From contig CALUWA010000019.1 in assembly GCA_944324365.1 (NCBI GenBank), positions 1 through 41,047 on the forward strand: DNA of 41,047 nucleotides. The letters run 5' to 3'. Shown here in pieces: positions 24,505 through 31,507 of this stretch. The DNA is from Candidatus Gastranaerophilales bacterium. Its GTDB lineage: Bacteria > Cyanobacteriota > Vampirovibrionia > Gastranaerophilales > Gastranaerophilaceae. The translations under genes and the position numbers were made by a program. The notes beneath the pieces were generated by a model, which searched no databases, had not been told where the DNA came from, and was given only the letters and a program-made list of their open reading frames with translations. Each line of letters opens with the position of its first letter. Position 1 is the first letter of the stretch.

Positions 24505-24539
24505 TTTACTTTTGGAAGGTTTTACTTGACAAAAGTAAA
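24505..24539. promoter_or_regulatory. Repressor operator sites
   Basis: An inverted repeat TTTACTT-N5-AAGTAAA (24521-24539) covers the -35 of the early promoter. A further half-site TTTACTT lies at 24505-24511. The 11-bp arms ATTTACTTTTG and CAAAAGTAAAT also face each other across the region. Confidence 0.7.
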
Positions 24540-24554
24540 TACGTTTGTTATAAT
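24526..24554 (+). promoter_or_regulatory. Early (PR-like) promoter
   Basis: A perfect consensus: TTGACA (24526-24531), 17-nt spacer, TATAAT (24549-24554). It reads into the long leader and the early genes. The operator overlaps its -35. Confidence 0.9.
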
Positions 24555-24785
24555 AATTTTGTTAGTTAAATGTGTGTAACAAATTCAATATAACATAAAC
24601 ATAAAAACTAACAATTTCAACTGAAAATCTACAATTAGCGACCGGACGATAACCGGAATAAAAAACGAGGTTAAGCAAAGCTAAACAAGGATTACAGCTG
24701 ATAACAAAAATTTTAAAAGAGTTAAGTTTTTAGAAGGTCTTTTGTGTAAGAAGCCTAATTGAGGCTTGGCTCGGCTATGCAGAAA

Positions 24786-24808
24786 TTTGAACATTTATAA
24801 CTGAATAA
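24786..24808 (+). repeat. boxA-like direct repeat, copy 1
   Basis: TTTGAACATT, three variable bases and AACTGAATAA. Twenty of 23 positions match copy 2 at 25165-25187. Resembles the TTGAAAACTGAATA segment near boxA in bacterial rRNA spacers. Confidence 0.6.
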
Positions 24809-24820
24809 AACTTGAAAAAA

Positions 24821-24845
24821 GAGGAGAAAGTAAAGCTCTCTCCTC
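24821..24845 (-). terminator. Terminator of the 44-aa gene
   Basis: Stem GAGGAGA/TCTCCTC (24839-24845 with 24821-24827) followed on the minus strand by TTTTTTC. Confidence 0.85.
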
Positions 24846-24862
24846 CCCAAATCAAAATCTGA

Positions 24863-24997
24863 TTACTTTTTCTTGCCTGTCTTTGTTTGAGACAATGCAG
24901 AACCGGCAACAGATTTTGCTTTTGCTCCGTAGCGGTTATCTCTGAGAATATCAGAGGCTTTGGAAGCTACGGACTTGCTGGTTTGCTTCTTGTTCAT
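24863..24997 (-). CDS. 44-aa Lys/Ser/Ala-rich protein of mobile elements
   Basis: A 44-codon gene, ATG 24997 with GGGAG upstream and stop TAA 24863. The sequence MNKKQTSKSVASKASDILRD, then a Gly-Ala-Lys segment and AGSALSQTKTGKKK, is a pattern I remember from many bacteria and mobile elements as a tiny hypothetical protein. Basic and helical; DNA or RNA binding is plausible but unproven. It has its own promoter and terminator and is transcribed against the early leader. It lies between two boxA-like repeats. Confidence 0.8.
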   Translation of the reverse strand: MNKKQTSKSVASKASDILRDNRYGAKAKSVAGSALSQTKTGKKK

Positions 24998-25019
24998 TTA
25001 AGAAACTCCCTTTTTCAAT

Positions 25020-25053
25020 TGGCAGATACTTTCGAGCCCTCTGCCACTAGGGC
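25020..25053 (-). promoter_or_regulatory. Alternative hairpins in the 44-aa gene leader
   Basis: Two overlapping inverted repeats: TGGCAGA (25020-25026) with TCTGCCA (25040-25046), and GCCCT (25036-25040) with AGGGC (25049-25053). They share bases and cannot form together. The first lies directly upstream of the SD, so a switch-like leader is possible. Confidence 0.4.
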
Positions 25054-25119
25054 AAAAGTGTTTTCTACTCTCTTCTCTGGTTTAGAAAAAGGGACAAACC
25101 AGTATTAGTCTGTAACCCA

Positions 25120-25148
25120 TGTATAGCATGGATTTACGGGCTTTTCAA
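25120..25148 (-). promoter_or_regulatory. Promoter of the 44-aa gene
   Basis: TTGAAA (25148-25143), 17-nt spacer, TATACA (25125-25120), reading left. Predicted start near 25113 gives a leader of about 115 nt. Confidence 0.7.
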
Positions 25149-25164
25149 GCTTTTAAATATGATT

Positions 25165-25187
25165 TTTGAACATTGAAAACTGAATAA
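25165..25187 (+). repeat. boxA-like direct repeat, copy 2
   Basis: TTTGAACATTGAAAACTGAA followed by TAA. This is the better match to the rRNA-spacer boxA-type sequence. It sits just outside the promoter of the 44-aa unit, so copies 1 and 2 bracket that unit exactly. Confidence 0.6.
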
Positions 25188-25440
25188 CGTAAGACGACCG
25201 CCGGGCTACGTCGGGTAATTAATGAAATCGGTTACCGACTGACGCAATAGCAGGCATTATGGCGCTGGATTTCAATGGACGAAAACGAAAGTTTTTAATC
25301 AGCACAAGCTGAGCAGAGGCACGAGCGATAGCGAGAGGCGAACACGCATCAACGTAAACGTTGAGTTTTCGTTGTAAGTGTGAGCGCTGCCGTTTAATGC
25401 GAGGCGCCGGATGTAAAACTTGTGCTGCCATAAGAACTCA
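25188..25440 (+). ncRNA. GC-richer structured leader region, possible RNA
   Basis: About 250 nt with no convincing gene, visibly richer in GC than its surroundings and full of inverted repeats. TCGGT-T-ACCGA lies near 25227. TCAACG-TAAA-CGTTGA is a 6-bp hairpin (25349-25364). CAGCACAAG (25300-25308) pairs with CTTGTGCTG (25419-25427). CGAAAAC (25280-25286) can pair with GTTTTCG (25365-25371), which would make a pseudoknot with the previous helix. A 70-codon minus-strand ORF here lacks SD and looks incidental. It may be part of the early leader RNA, or a remnant of other DNA. No known RNA family was recognised. Confidence 0.4.
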
Positions 25441-25530
25441 ACTGTCAAGGATTACTTGACAATTTACAAATGTTCAAAAATACGCAATTTAAATGAGTTA
25501 AAAGTTTTTATATTTGTATAGGATTTCATT

Positions 25531-26076
25531 ATGTTAAAAGATAAAAACAAAGTAAGAATTAATTTACAAGACCTTTGGGGAAATTATGAACGCCCCAAAA
25601 CTGCTAAAACAATCAATTTGCGTAATATTGAAGAATTATTACAGTTTCTAAAAGATAACAATATTGACCAGGAAGAATTTAGTAAGGCAATATTTGAAGA
25701 TAGTGATATATCTTATAATATTTTAGGTCATCCCCAAAAAGAAAACGAAAGGGAAGAAAAAGAAATGAAAAACAGTAATTCAAATGATGAAATACTCAAT
25801 ATGTATCGTGATATTAAAGCTGAAAATAAAATCATTTATAATAAAATTGAAACAACAAGATGGTTATTAACTGTTCTTATAACAGTATTTGGAATATTTA
25901 CACCGCTTATGTTTAGCATTCACGCGCGTAGTATTGATGCTAAATTTGAATCAATAAATACAAATATCAATTCGAAATTTGAACTTATAGAACAGCAATT
26001 ACAATCACAAAAAGAAATAAATCAATTACAAATTGAAAGGGATGTATCAAAAGAATTTTTAAATCACAAAAAATAA
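25531..26076 (+). CDS. Single-TM coiled-coil protein, first early gene
   Basis: A 181-aa protein. Residues 1-85 are polar and contain a possible small helical domain. A TM helix spans about 111-130 (WLLTVLITVFGIFTPLMF), and the last 45 residues are a Gln/Lys-rich coiled coil. The start ATG 25531 has AGGA upstream. It is the first plus-strand gene after the early promoter and leader, and a strong terminator follows. The function is unknown; a membrane-associated early takeover or exclusion factor is possible. Confidence 0.78.
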   Translation: MLKDKNKVRINLQDLWGNYERPKTAKTINLRNIEELLQFLKDNNIDQEEFSKAIFEDSDISYNILGHPQKENEREEKEMKNSNSNDEILNMYRDIKAENKIIYNKIETTRWLLTVLITVFGIFTPLMFSIHARSIDAKFESINTNINSKFELIEQQLQSQKEINQLQIERDVSKEFLNHKK

Positions 26077-26097
26077 TACAATTTTTATTTAATCTTT

Positions 26098-26124
26098 AAA
26101 AAGCACCTTAACCGGTGCTTTTTT
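26098..26124 (+). terminator. Intrinsic terminator after the TM gene
   Basis: A 10-bp stem AAAAAGCACC/GGTGCTTTTT with a 6-nt loop and T run. The SD of the next gene begins only 8 nt later, leaving no space for a promoter. Confidence 0.88.
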
Positions 26125-26142
26125 AATGCAGAAGGAGAGATT

Positions 26143-26436
26143 ATGAACTATGTAATGCACTTTTGCCGCAATTCGCGGTTATCTGAACGCAGTAAAAACT
26201 ACTGCAATAATGGCTGGATTGATAAGGATTTAACTAATGTTAAGTCGTATGCTCCCGACTGGAAATACTGTCCGGAATGTGCAGAAAAGTTAGGAATAGA
26301 TTACGACACACAAACCCCTACGAGCAATTTAACAGAAAAAGAATTAGAGCATTTAGAATTTATGAAAGAAAAAGCTAGAAAAATGAGAGAACGTGCGAAA
26401 CAAAAAATTAATTCTACGGTTACAAATCGGGGGTGA
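26143..26436 (+). CDS. Small Cys-containing early protein
   Basis: A 97-aa protein. C8, C21 and the KYCPECAEKLG pair (C43, C46) suggest a zinc-binding N-terminal domain. The C-terminal half is a charged helix rich in Lys/Arg/Glu. The SD GAAGGAG is strong. Function is unknown; small zinc-ribbon proteins are common in phage early regions. It is followed by a 510-nt gap without genes. Confidence 0.78.
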   Translation: MNYVMHFCRNSRLSERSKNYCNNGWIDKDLTNVKSYAPDWKYCPECAEKLGIDYDTQTPTSNLTEKELEHLEFMKEKARKMRERAKQKINSTVTNRG

Positions 26437-26946
26437 TTTCGCATTTTCTGTGGTGCTTGAATATAAATTCACGTACGAATATAAAAAAATCGATTTTAGG
26501 CGGTTTTTTCTTACATATCTCACGGGATTATTAAGAGGGCATATTTACCCCTTATCTTCTTATTTTGTGTGTATTTCTTTGCCCTCTTTTTCTTATTTCC
26601 GGCTTTCCCGATGTGCTGCAAATCGGTTTTTGGCAGTTAAATTCAAACTGTCCGGGGTCTGGCTTTATCACGGAAAAATAAAAAGTCTGTTGGATGTCAA
26701 ATCTTCCGCTTTGGCCTGATGCATTTCTATCCTCCAAGTGCTAACTTACTGTACAGGCCATCGCCGAACATTTAATCCAACTTATTCTGCAGGGCAACCC
26801 TTTATGTTTATGCTACCATGCCCTGCTTTTTCTTAAATTTTCATCACGATAACACATATAACGCATGCGGGCCTATCAGCCATTCTTGATCATTATGTTT
26901 CCCGGCCCGCTTTTCTTTATTTTTGAAACAAAAAGGAGATTACATT
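26437..26946 (+). repeat. Gene-free stretch with serial large-loop hairpins
   Basis: This 510-nt gap holds no gene I believe. It carries several stem-loops: 26533-26588 (9-bp stem, then T tract), 26608-26626 (5-bp stem, then TTTTT), 26712-26760 (7-bp stem, no T tract), 26789-26826 (GCAGGGCA/TGCCCTGC, then TTTTTC) and 26867-26910 (GCGGGCC/GGCCCGC, then TTTTCTTTATTTTT). Four of the five end in T tracts on the plus strand. They may be serial terminators or attenuators, or one structured RNA. The 108-codon ORF that crosses its first half overlaps the previous gene and has no SD. Confidence 0.6.
26867..26926 (+). terminator. Last hairpin with T tract before the mini-gene
   Basis: GCGGGCC (26867-26873) pairs with GGCCCGC (26904-26910) across a 30-nt loop, followed by TTTTCTTTATTTTT. 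The SD AAAAGGAG of the next gene comes immediately after. Confidence 0.6.
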
Positions 26947-27036
26947 ATGCAAAAAGAGAGTTTACAAGAATTTATATGCACATTTGTTCTATTCGGATTG
27001 CCGTTTATAGCAATCGGGTTGGAACTATTGAAATAG
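26947..27036 (+). CDS. 29-aa single-TM mini-protein
   Basis: A 29-codon gene, ATG 26947 with AAAAGGAG, stop TAG. The sequence starts MQKESLQEFICT and continues with a hydrophobic helix (FVLFGLPFIAIGLELL). Too short for standard gene finders. The SD and membrane pattern support it. Function unknown; tiny TM peptides often modulate membrane partners. Confidence 0.55.
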   Translation: MQKESLQEFICTFVLFGLPFIAIGLELLK

Positions 27037-27039
27037 ATA

Positions 27040-27080
27040 GTTAAGAGATTCTTCGGGCTTTGCCCTCAGGATGACAAAGG
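27040..27080. repeat. Dispersed REP-like repeat
   Basis: AGATTCTTCGGGC, TTT, then GCCCTCAGGATGAC. Close variants of this imperfect palindrome are, from memory, scattered in intergenic regions of many gut bacteria. Here it sits inside the phage early operon and supplies sequence close to the SD of the 79-aa gene. Confidence 0.45.
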
Positions 27081-27087
27081 AGAAATT

Positions 27088-27327
27088 ATGTTATCAATCG
27101 AAGAGAGAGCAGAATTAATAAACCTTGCTATGCAGGCAGAGGCTGAATGCTACAACAGCTATTTTATGCAAGGGCTAACAAAAATCCTTACAGACTATGC
27201 AGAGCGCCACGGCGCAAGGGTTTTATGGGGCTTTTTGATTAATGCAAGCCCTGTTACATACAGGCTATACCTTGAATATTGCCTGTTGGGTTCAGAAATT
27301 AAAGAGAATATCTCGTACAAAATTTGA
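27088..27327 (+). CDS. Small early protein, unidentified
   Basis: A 79-aa helical protein, not recognised. AAAGGAGA precedes ATG 27088. Alternating charged and hydrophobic residues suggest a soluble, possibly dimeric helix bundle. It is 12 nt from the next gene and belongs to the early operon that leads to the recombination genes. Confidence 0.72.
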   Translation: MLSIEERAELINLAMQAEAECYNSYFMQGLTKILTDYAERHGARVLWGFLINASPVTYRLYLEYCLLGSEIKENISYKI

Positions 27328-27339
27328 GAGGTCAAAATA

Positions 27340-27660
27340 ATGAGATACGAATATGTATTTTACGAACGCGACGTTTCGTTCGATTACGGAGATTTTCCGG
27401 GCGCAACCTGTTCAGGGATTGAGAAAAACGGGTTTTCAGTAGAAATCAACAAAGACGATAACGTCGATGTTTCAAGCCTTGAGGGCTTCGGAGATTTTCA
27501 ATTTATAGAGCGGAATATTAAAACTCCGGAAGGTTTAATCAAATTTATTGATGAGCATAAAGCTGATGTTGAAGAAACAAGCGATACATCACTTTGGGCA
27601 AATAGGGAACTATTTGACGAGTTAGTAGAATTTTTAAAAAATGAAAGGGTTGAAAAATGA
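27340..27660 (+). CDS. Acidic early protein, unidentified
   Basis: A 106-aa acidic protein (many D/E; GDFPGATCSGIEKNGFSVEI, then FGDFQFIERNIKTPEGLIKF). It looks globular with beta strands followed by helices. Its stop overlaps the start of the RecT-like gene (ATGA), so the two are probably translated together. The function is unknown. Confidence 0.75.
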   Translation: MRYEYVFYERDVSFDYGDFPGATCSGIEKNGFSVEINKDDNVDVSSLEGFGDFQFIERNIKTPEGLIKFIDEHKADVEETSDTSLWANRELFDELVEFLKNERVEK

Positions 27661-28571
27661 ATTATTTAGCAGAACAAAACGACAAAGGCGCAGTTACATC
27701 AATGCCTAACGTAGGGCAGGAGGTTGAAAAAACACGTGCATTGCAGGAAGTGCAAGCTGCAATTTTTATGGCGAGACAATTCCCGCGCGATGAAACCAGA
27801 GCATATAGAAGAGTTATTGAGGCATCAAAAAGACTTAGCTTAGCTGAAAAGGCAATTTATTGTTATCCAAGAGGCGGGCAACAAATAAAAGGCCCGTCAA
27901 TCAGAACAGCTGAAACAATAGCTAAATACTGGGGAAATTTAAGCTATGGAATAAAGGAATTAAGCCAGAATAATAGCGAACATACCTCTGAAATGATGGC
28001 TTATTGTTGGGATTTAGAAAGCAACGTAAGAGTTGAGAGAATTTTTAAAGTTCCTCACATAAGAGATACAAAACAGGGGCCGAAACTTTTAACAGATGCG
28101 CGCGATATTTACGAAAAAACTGCCAATGATGGTGCGAGACGTTTAAGGGCTGCAATTTTAGAGGTTTTACCTTCAGATGTTGTTGAAGATTTTATGAAAG
28201 CCTGCGAAAAAACAATTGAAGGAAGCAGCGACAAACCGATTAAAGACCGTGTTCAAGATATGCTTAGATTGTTTGAAGAGCTTGGCGTTACGAAAGAAAT
28301 GATTGAACAGAAAATCGGTACCAAAACAGATAATTTCATTGCTAAAAATATTGTTGATCTAGGTGGAATTTATAATTCAATAAAAAATAATTTTGCGCCG
28401 ATAGAACAATATTTTGACGTTCCGACAGATGCGGAGAAACAAAAAGAAGCAGCTGAAGCAAAACTAAAAGAAGCAGGAAAAACAAACAAGAAAAAACAAT
28501 ATGAGCCAACTCCTGAAGAAATGGAGCAGTTAGAAGAAATATACGGTGCACAAGATGAAGCTAACGAATAA
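27657..28571 (+). CDS. RecT-like ssDNA annealing protein
   Basis: A 304-aa protein. Residues about 35-190 carry a pattern I know from phage proteins paired with RecE-like nucleases: AAIFMARQFPRDE, IYCYPRGGQQIKGPSIRTAE, YWGNLSYGIKE, then CWDLESNVRVER and ANDGARRLRAAILEVLP. The C-terminal third is Lys/Glu/Ala-rich and flexible. The protein should anneal complementary strands made by the neighbouring exonuclease. It overlaps the exonuclease gene by 17 nt. The exact annealase superfamily is not certain. Confidence 0.72.
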   Translation: MNYLAEQNDKGAVTSMPNVGQEVEKTRALQEVQAAIFMARQFPRDETRAYRRVIEASKRLSLAEKAIYCYPRGGQQIKGPSIRTAETIAKYWGNLSYGIKELSQNNSEHTSEMMAYCWDLESNVRVERIFKVPHIRDTKQGPKLLTDARDIYEKTANDGARRLRAAILEVLPSDVVEDFMKACEKTIEGSSDKPIKDRVQDMLRLFEELGVTKEMIEQKIGTKTDNFIAKNIVDLGGIYNSIKNNFAPIEQYFDVPTDAEKQKEAAEAKLKEAGKTNKKKQYEPTPEEMEQLEEIYGAQDEANE

Positions 28572-29331
28572 GAATTACTATTCCACAAAAGCTAATCAAG
28601 CCTTTTTCAGTGTTTCTCAAGTTAAGGATTTTCTTAAATGTGAAGCATATGCAATGGCTAAAATTAACGGAGAGTGGGTAGAAGAACCAACTACACCGAT
28701 GTTAATCGGCTCATATGTGGATAGCTATTTTGAAGGTACTTTGGAGGAGTTCAAAGAAAGGACTCCTCAAATCTTCAAGAAAGACGGAACTTTAAAATCT
28801 GACTATATCAAAGCTCAACAGATAATCGGTCGACTACATCAAGATGAACTGTTTATGAGCTGCATGTCCGGAAAAAAGCAAGTTATAATGACCGGTGAAA
28901 TTTACGGCGCTAATTGGAAAATCAAAATGGACAGTTATATTCCGCATGAAGCAATTGTCGATTTGAAAGTCGTTAAAAAATTACGTGAGGTTTCATATCA
29001 TAAGGGCTGGAAGCAAAGCTTTATTGAAAAATCAAGATACGATTTACAGCTGGCAGTTTATCAGGAAATTGTAAGGCAAAATACGGGTGAGCTTCTGGAC
29101 TGCATTATAGCAGCAGTTGATAAACAAGATTATCCGGATTTGGATTGTATCCTAATTCCAAACGACCAATTAAAATTCCAGCTTGATCAACTAAGATGGA
29201 AAATGCCGCATTTTATAGACGTGAAAAATTACAATGTACCCGCAAAAAGATGCGGCGTCTGTGATTACTGTAGAGCAACAAAAAAACTGGAAAAGTTGAT
29301 TTTCCCTGATGATTTAATTGTTTTTGATTAG
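28555..29331 (+). CDS. RecE-like PD-(D/E)XK exonuclease
   Basis: A 258-aa protein from ATG 28555; a GTG at 28546 is in frame and also possible. The fold is that of RecE/exonuclease VIII-like nucleases: SVSQVKDFLKCEAYA near the N-terminus, GSYVD at 52-56, and the active-site pattern KMD-x9-VDLKV (D126, D136, K138). A QL-AVYQEIV helix follows. The C-terminal CGVCDYCR may bind a metal cluster. It resects double-strand ends for the annealase just upstream. Confidence 0.82.
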   Translation: MKLTNKNYYSTKANQAFFSVSQVKDFLKCEAYAMAKINGEWVEEPTTPMLIGSYVDSYFEGTLEEFKERTPQIFKKDGTLKSDYIKAQQIIGRLHQDELFMSCMSGKKQVIMTGEIYGANWKIKMDSYIPHEAIVDLKVVKKLREVSYHKGWKQSFIEKSRYDLQLAVYQEIVRQNTGELLDCIIAAVDKQDYPDLDCILIPNDQLKFQLDQLRWKMPHFIDVKNYNVPAKRCGVCDYCRATKKLEKLIFPDDLIVFD

Positions 29332-29370
29332 ATGCTTTTTCTGTTATTATTTAAACAGAAAGGAGAGAAT

Positions 29371-29694
29371 ATGAAATATAAGGTTGATAAAATTAAAAAT
29401 GGTGATATGTTGGTAGATTTTTACACATATTACTGTGAAAAATGCGGTACATCCTTGCCGGAAAATAATCCTCAATATGTTAATGGAAATAAACATTACT
29501 GCGGAGATTGTGCCTTCAAAGAAGGGTTGATTACTGGTGAAGAACTTAAAAAAGATTTTTATTATTGGATAGCGACAGGAAACTTTCAAGACCATCGAAT
29601 GCCAATAATATTGGAAAATGAGATATACTGGATTACAAAATCAATGTATACAAAAATAAAAGAAGAAAATTACAGAATTTGTCATTCAGAATAA
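29371..29694 (+). CDS. Zinc-ribbon early protein
   Basis: A 107-aa protein. I choose ATG 29371 after AAAGGAGAG; the upstream part of the frame has no SD. Residues 22-48 hold CEKCGTSLPE and HYCGDCAF, a four-Cys zinc ribbon. The rest is mixed alpha/beta with many aromatics. Its function is unknown. A strong terminator follows. Confidence 0.76.
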   Translation: MKYKVDKIKNGDMLVDFYTYYCEKCGTSLPENNPQYVNGNKHYCGDCAFKEGLITGEELKKDFYYWIATGNFQDHRMPIILENEIYWITKSMYTKIKEENYRICHSE

Positions 29695-29724
29695 AAAGAG
29701 AATTAAATACTAAATTAAAATAAA

Positions 29725-29752
29725 AACTACCTTTAGAGGGTAGTTTTTTTAT
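29725..29752 (+). terminator. Terminator upstream of replication gene
   Basis: AACTACC (29725-29731) with GGTAGTT (29739-29745), then TTTTTTT. The SD AAAAGGAAGG of the replication gene begins about 5 nt later, so the replication gene depends on readthrough or antitermination. Confidence 0.88.
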
Positions 29753-29768
29753 TAAAAGGAAGGCAAGA

Positions 29769-30512
29769 ATGGTAAAAAAAATAGATGGTGGTTATATTCT
29801 TCTTGCTAGAAATATTATTGATTCAGAAATTTGGAAGAAACCTGCTGCATATTTAAAAATCTGGATTTATATTTTAAGTAAAGTCAACTGGAAAACGTCT
29901 AAAAAAATTCCAATCGGCAGCCAATATTTTAATTTTCGTCAAATAAAAATACCCGATGTTACGCAATACCAAATGTATGAATTTCTAAGATGGGCAAAAA
30001 CATTGAACCCCACGGATTCAACAACACAGATAACAACAAAGAAAACAACACGGGGAATATACCTACAAGTCACTAAATATGCGTATTATCAGGATGTAAA
30101 AAATTACTCTCACCAAAACACTTACCAACAGCCGCACCAACAAATCACCAACACTATATCAAAAACAGTAAACAAGAGAGAGATTATAAATAATCTCTCT
30201 CTTAGCGAGAGAGAAATTTTAAAAAAATATCTTATTTTTTGCAATGAAAAACGAAAAAACAAAATTGATGATATCGATGCATATATCCATAAGCTTATGG
30301 AAAACGGCGACTGCTTAACGAAATTAGAAAAGGCGATGAAATGGCTTGAAAGGAAAAAGCAGAAGGAAGTTATTCCGCCGCCGGAAAAAATCGAAAAATC
30401 AAACCCCGAAGTTGATAAACAGGGGTTAGAACTTATGAGAGCGACTGCACAAAGAATTAGAAAAGGAGAGAACAATGACAAAAACAGCAACAAAACAAAA
30501 GACATCAGGTGA
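29769..30512 (+). CDS. Phage replication initiator (winged-helix, DnaD/O-like)
   Basis: A 247-aa protein. The N-terminal 100 residues (GGYILLARNIIDSEIWKKPA, LKIWIYILSKVNWK) match the winged-helix domain of phage replisome organisers. A Gln/Thr-rich linker follows, then a helical domain (about 150-210) and a basic tail. It should bind the phage origin and recruit the host helicase. No helicase or loader gene is seen nearby. A perfect 8-bp hairpin followed by an AT-rich run lies inside the gene (30194-30230) and may be the origin. Confidence 0.75.
   Translation: MVKKIDGGYILLARNIIDSEIWKKPAAYLKIWIYILSKVNWKTSKKIPIGSQYFNFRQIKIPDVTQYQMYEFLRWAKTLNPTDSTTQITTKKTTRGIYLQVTKYAYYQDVKNYSHQNTYQQPHQQITNTISKTVNKREIINNLSLSEREILKKYLIFCNEKRKNKIDDIDAYIHKLMENGDCLTKLEKAMKWLERKKQKEVIPPPEKIEKSNPEVDKQGLELMRATAQRIRKGENNDKNSNKTKDIR
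30194..30230 (+). other. Candidate replication origin hairpin
   Basis: TCTCTCTC (30194-30201), loop TTAGC, GAGAGAGA (30207-30214), then an AT-rich stretch. It lies inside the initiator gene, where lambda-like phages place their origin. Only one hairpin and no clear iterons are seen, so this is a weak call. Confidence 0.3.
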
Positions 30513-30999
30513 GGCAAAATCAACAGGATTGTTGATTACAAGAATTCAAATTAAGGACAACAGAGCAATCATATCTTACCACGATGACAAAGATTTCAGT
30601 TTAAATGAAGGAACCCACACAGGAAAAGATGATTGCACGGGTGATTTTCTTCAAAAATTTGACAGTGCAAAAGAAATTTTTGGTGAAATTATTCAGGGTC
30701 TACGGAACGAATTACCAACAATCACAATGAACGTAATTAAGTTTGAATACAATAAACAAGGTTTTCTGGATAAAGTACTGATGGTTGTAAAATACAAATT
30801 CAACAAACAAGGGAACGTTACCAATATTTCAACCGGTAATATCCCGATTTATAACGATAATTTGGGTGAGAATACTGTTTGCGTATCCGGCAAACATATT
30901 GAACTTCTGCACGAAATTATTCAAAAAGCAAAGGATTATATGAATGGTGACACGAGGACTAAACAAATGAAATTAGTCGTTGATAATACCGAAGCTTAG
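30475..30999 (+). CDS. Conserved phage early protein, unidentified
   Basis: A 174-aa protein, overlapping the replication gene by 38 nt. SD AAAAGGAG precedes its ATG. The pattern (KDNRAIISYHDDK, GTHTGKDDCT, ITMNVIKFEYNKQGFLDKVL, CVSGKHIELLHEI, GDTRTKQMKLVVDNTE) looks well conserved, and I remember similar proteins in gut phages without known function. It lies between initiator and resolvase, so a ssDNA-related role is plausible. Confidence 0.75.
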   Translation: MTKTATKQKTSGEAKSTGLLITRIQIKDNRAIISYHDDKDFSLNEGTHTGKDDCTGDFLQKFDSAKEIFGEIIQGLRNELPTITMNVIKFEYNKQGFLDKVLMVVKYKFNKQGNVTNISTGNIPIYNDNLGENTVCVSGKHIELLHEIIQKAKDYMNGDTRTKQMKLVVDNTEA

Positions 31000-31022
31000 C
31001 TTACACTTGGGAGAGATAGCAA

Positions 31023-31496
31023 ATGATAGAATTTATAATCCCTGTTAATCCGCGGCCGAAGAAAAATAATCCTATGATACTTTGGCGGAAACAGGATTTT
31101 AAGGTAAAAATCGGTGCGAGGGTATTGGCAACAATACCCTTTACACCTTTTGTTGTACCGTCAAAAGGCTTTAGTGATTTTGAGAATGAGATTATGCCAT
31201 TTTTAAAACGGATTAAGGAAGAAGTCGGAGTTATTGATTATCCTTGCAATATTCAAGCCGTTTATTACAGAAGCACAAAGCACACAATAGATCTAACAAA
31301 CCTGAATGAAGCTTTGCATGATGCGATGGTGAAATCGGGCTGCATACTTGATGACAACCGAGATTTAATCGCAGGAACAGACGGCTCCAGAATTTTTTAC
31401 GATAAGTTTAACCCAAGAATTGAAGTGGCTATTTCCAAGATGGAAAATTATCACCAATGGAAAAACACATTAGTCGAACAAAAAAAGTTGTTATGA
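31023..31496 (+). CDS. rusA: RusA-type Holliday junction resolvase
   Basis: A 157-aa protein. N-terminal PVNPRPKKNN and the acidic pattern D90 (HTIDLTNLNEAL), D100 (LHDAM) and D110-D111 (ILDDNRD) match the RusA active site (D70, D72/D91-type residues in E. coli RusA). It should cut Holliday junctions made during phage recombination and before packaging. SD is GGGAGAGA. It overlaps the next reading frame at its stop. Confidence 0.88.
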   Translation: MIEFIIPVNPRPKKNNPMILWRKQDFKVKIGARVLATIPFTPFVVPSKGFSDFENEIMPFLKRIKEEVGVIDYPCNIQAVYYRSTKHTIDLTNLNEALHDAMVKSGCILDDNRDLIAGTDGSRIFYDKFNPRIEVAISKMENYHQWKNTLVEQKKLL

Positions 31497-31507
31497 GGAT
31501 ACTTAAA

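Noticed and set aside
25219-25431. 70-codon minus-strand ORF in the structured region
   Set aside because: No SD, unusual basic composition, and it tracks inverted repeats; more likely incidental to the GC-richer sequence.
24555-25530. Retron, diversity-generating element or CRISPR array in the long leader
   Set aside because: No reverse transcriptase, no template/variable repeat pair and no regular spacer-repeat pattern are seen.
26393-26719. 108-codon plus-strand ORF in the gap after the small Cys protein
   Set aside because: Begins inside the preceding gene in another frame, no SD, low-complexity hydrophobic/aromatic make-up and crossed by terminator-type hairpins.
30122-30523. 133-codon minus-strand ORF opposite the replication gene
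   Set aside because: Hydrophobic Ser/Phe/Leu-rich shadow of Lys/Glu codons in the real gene.
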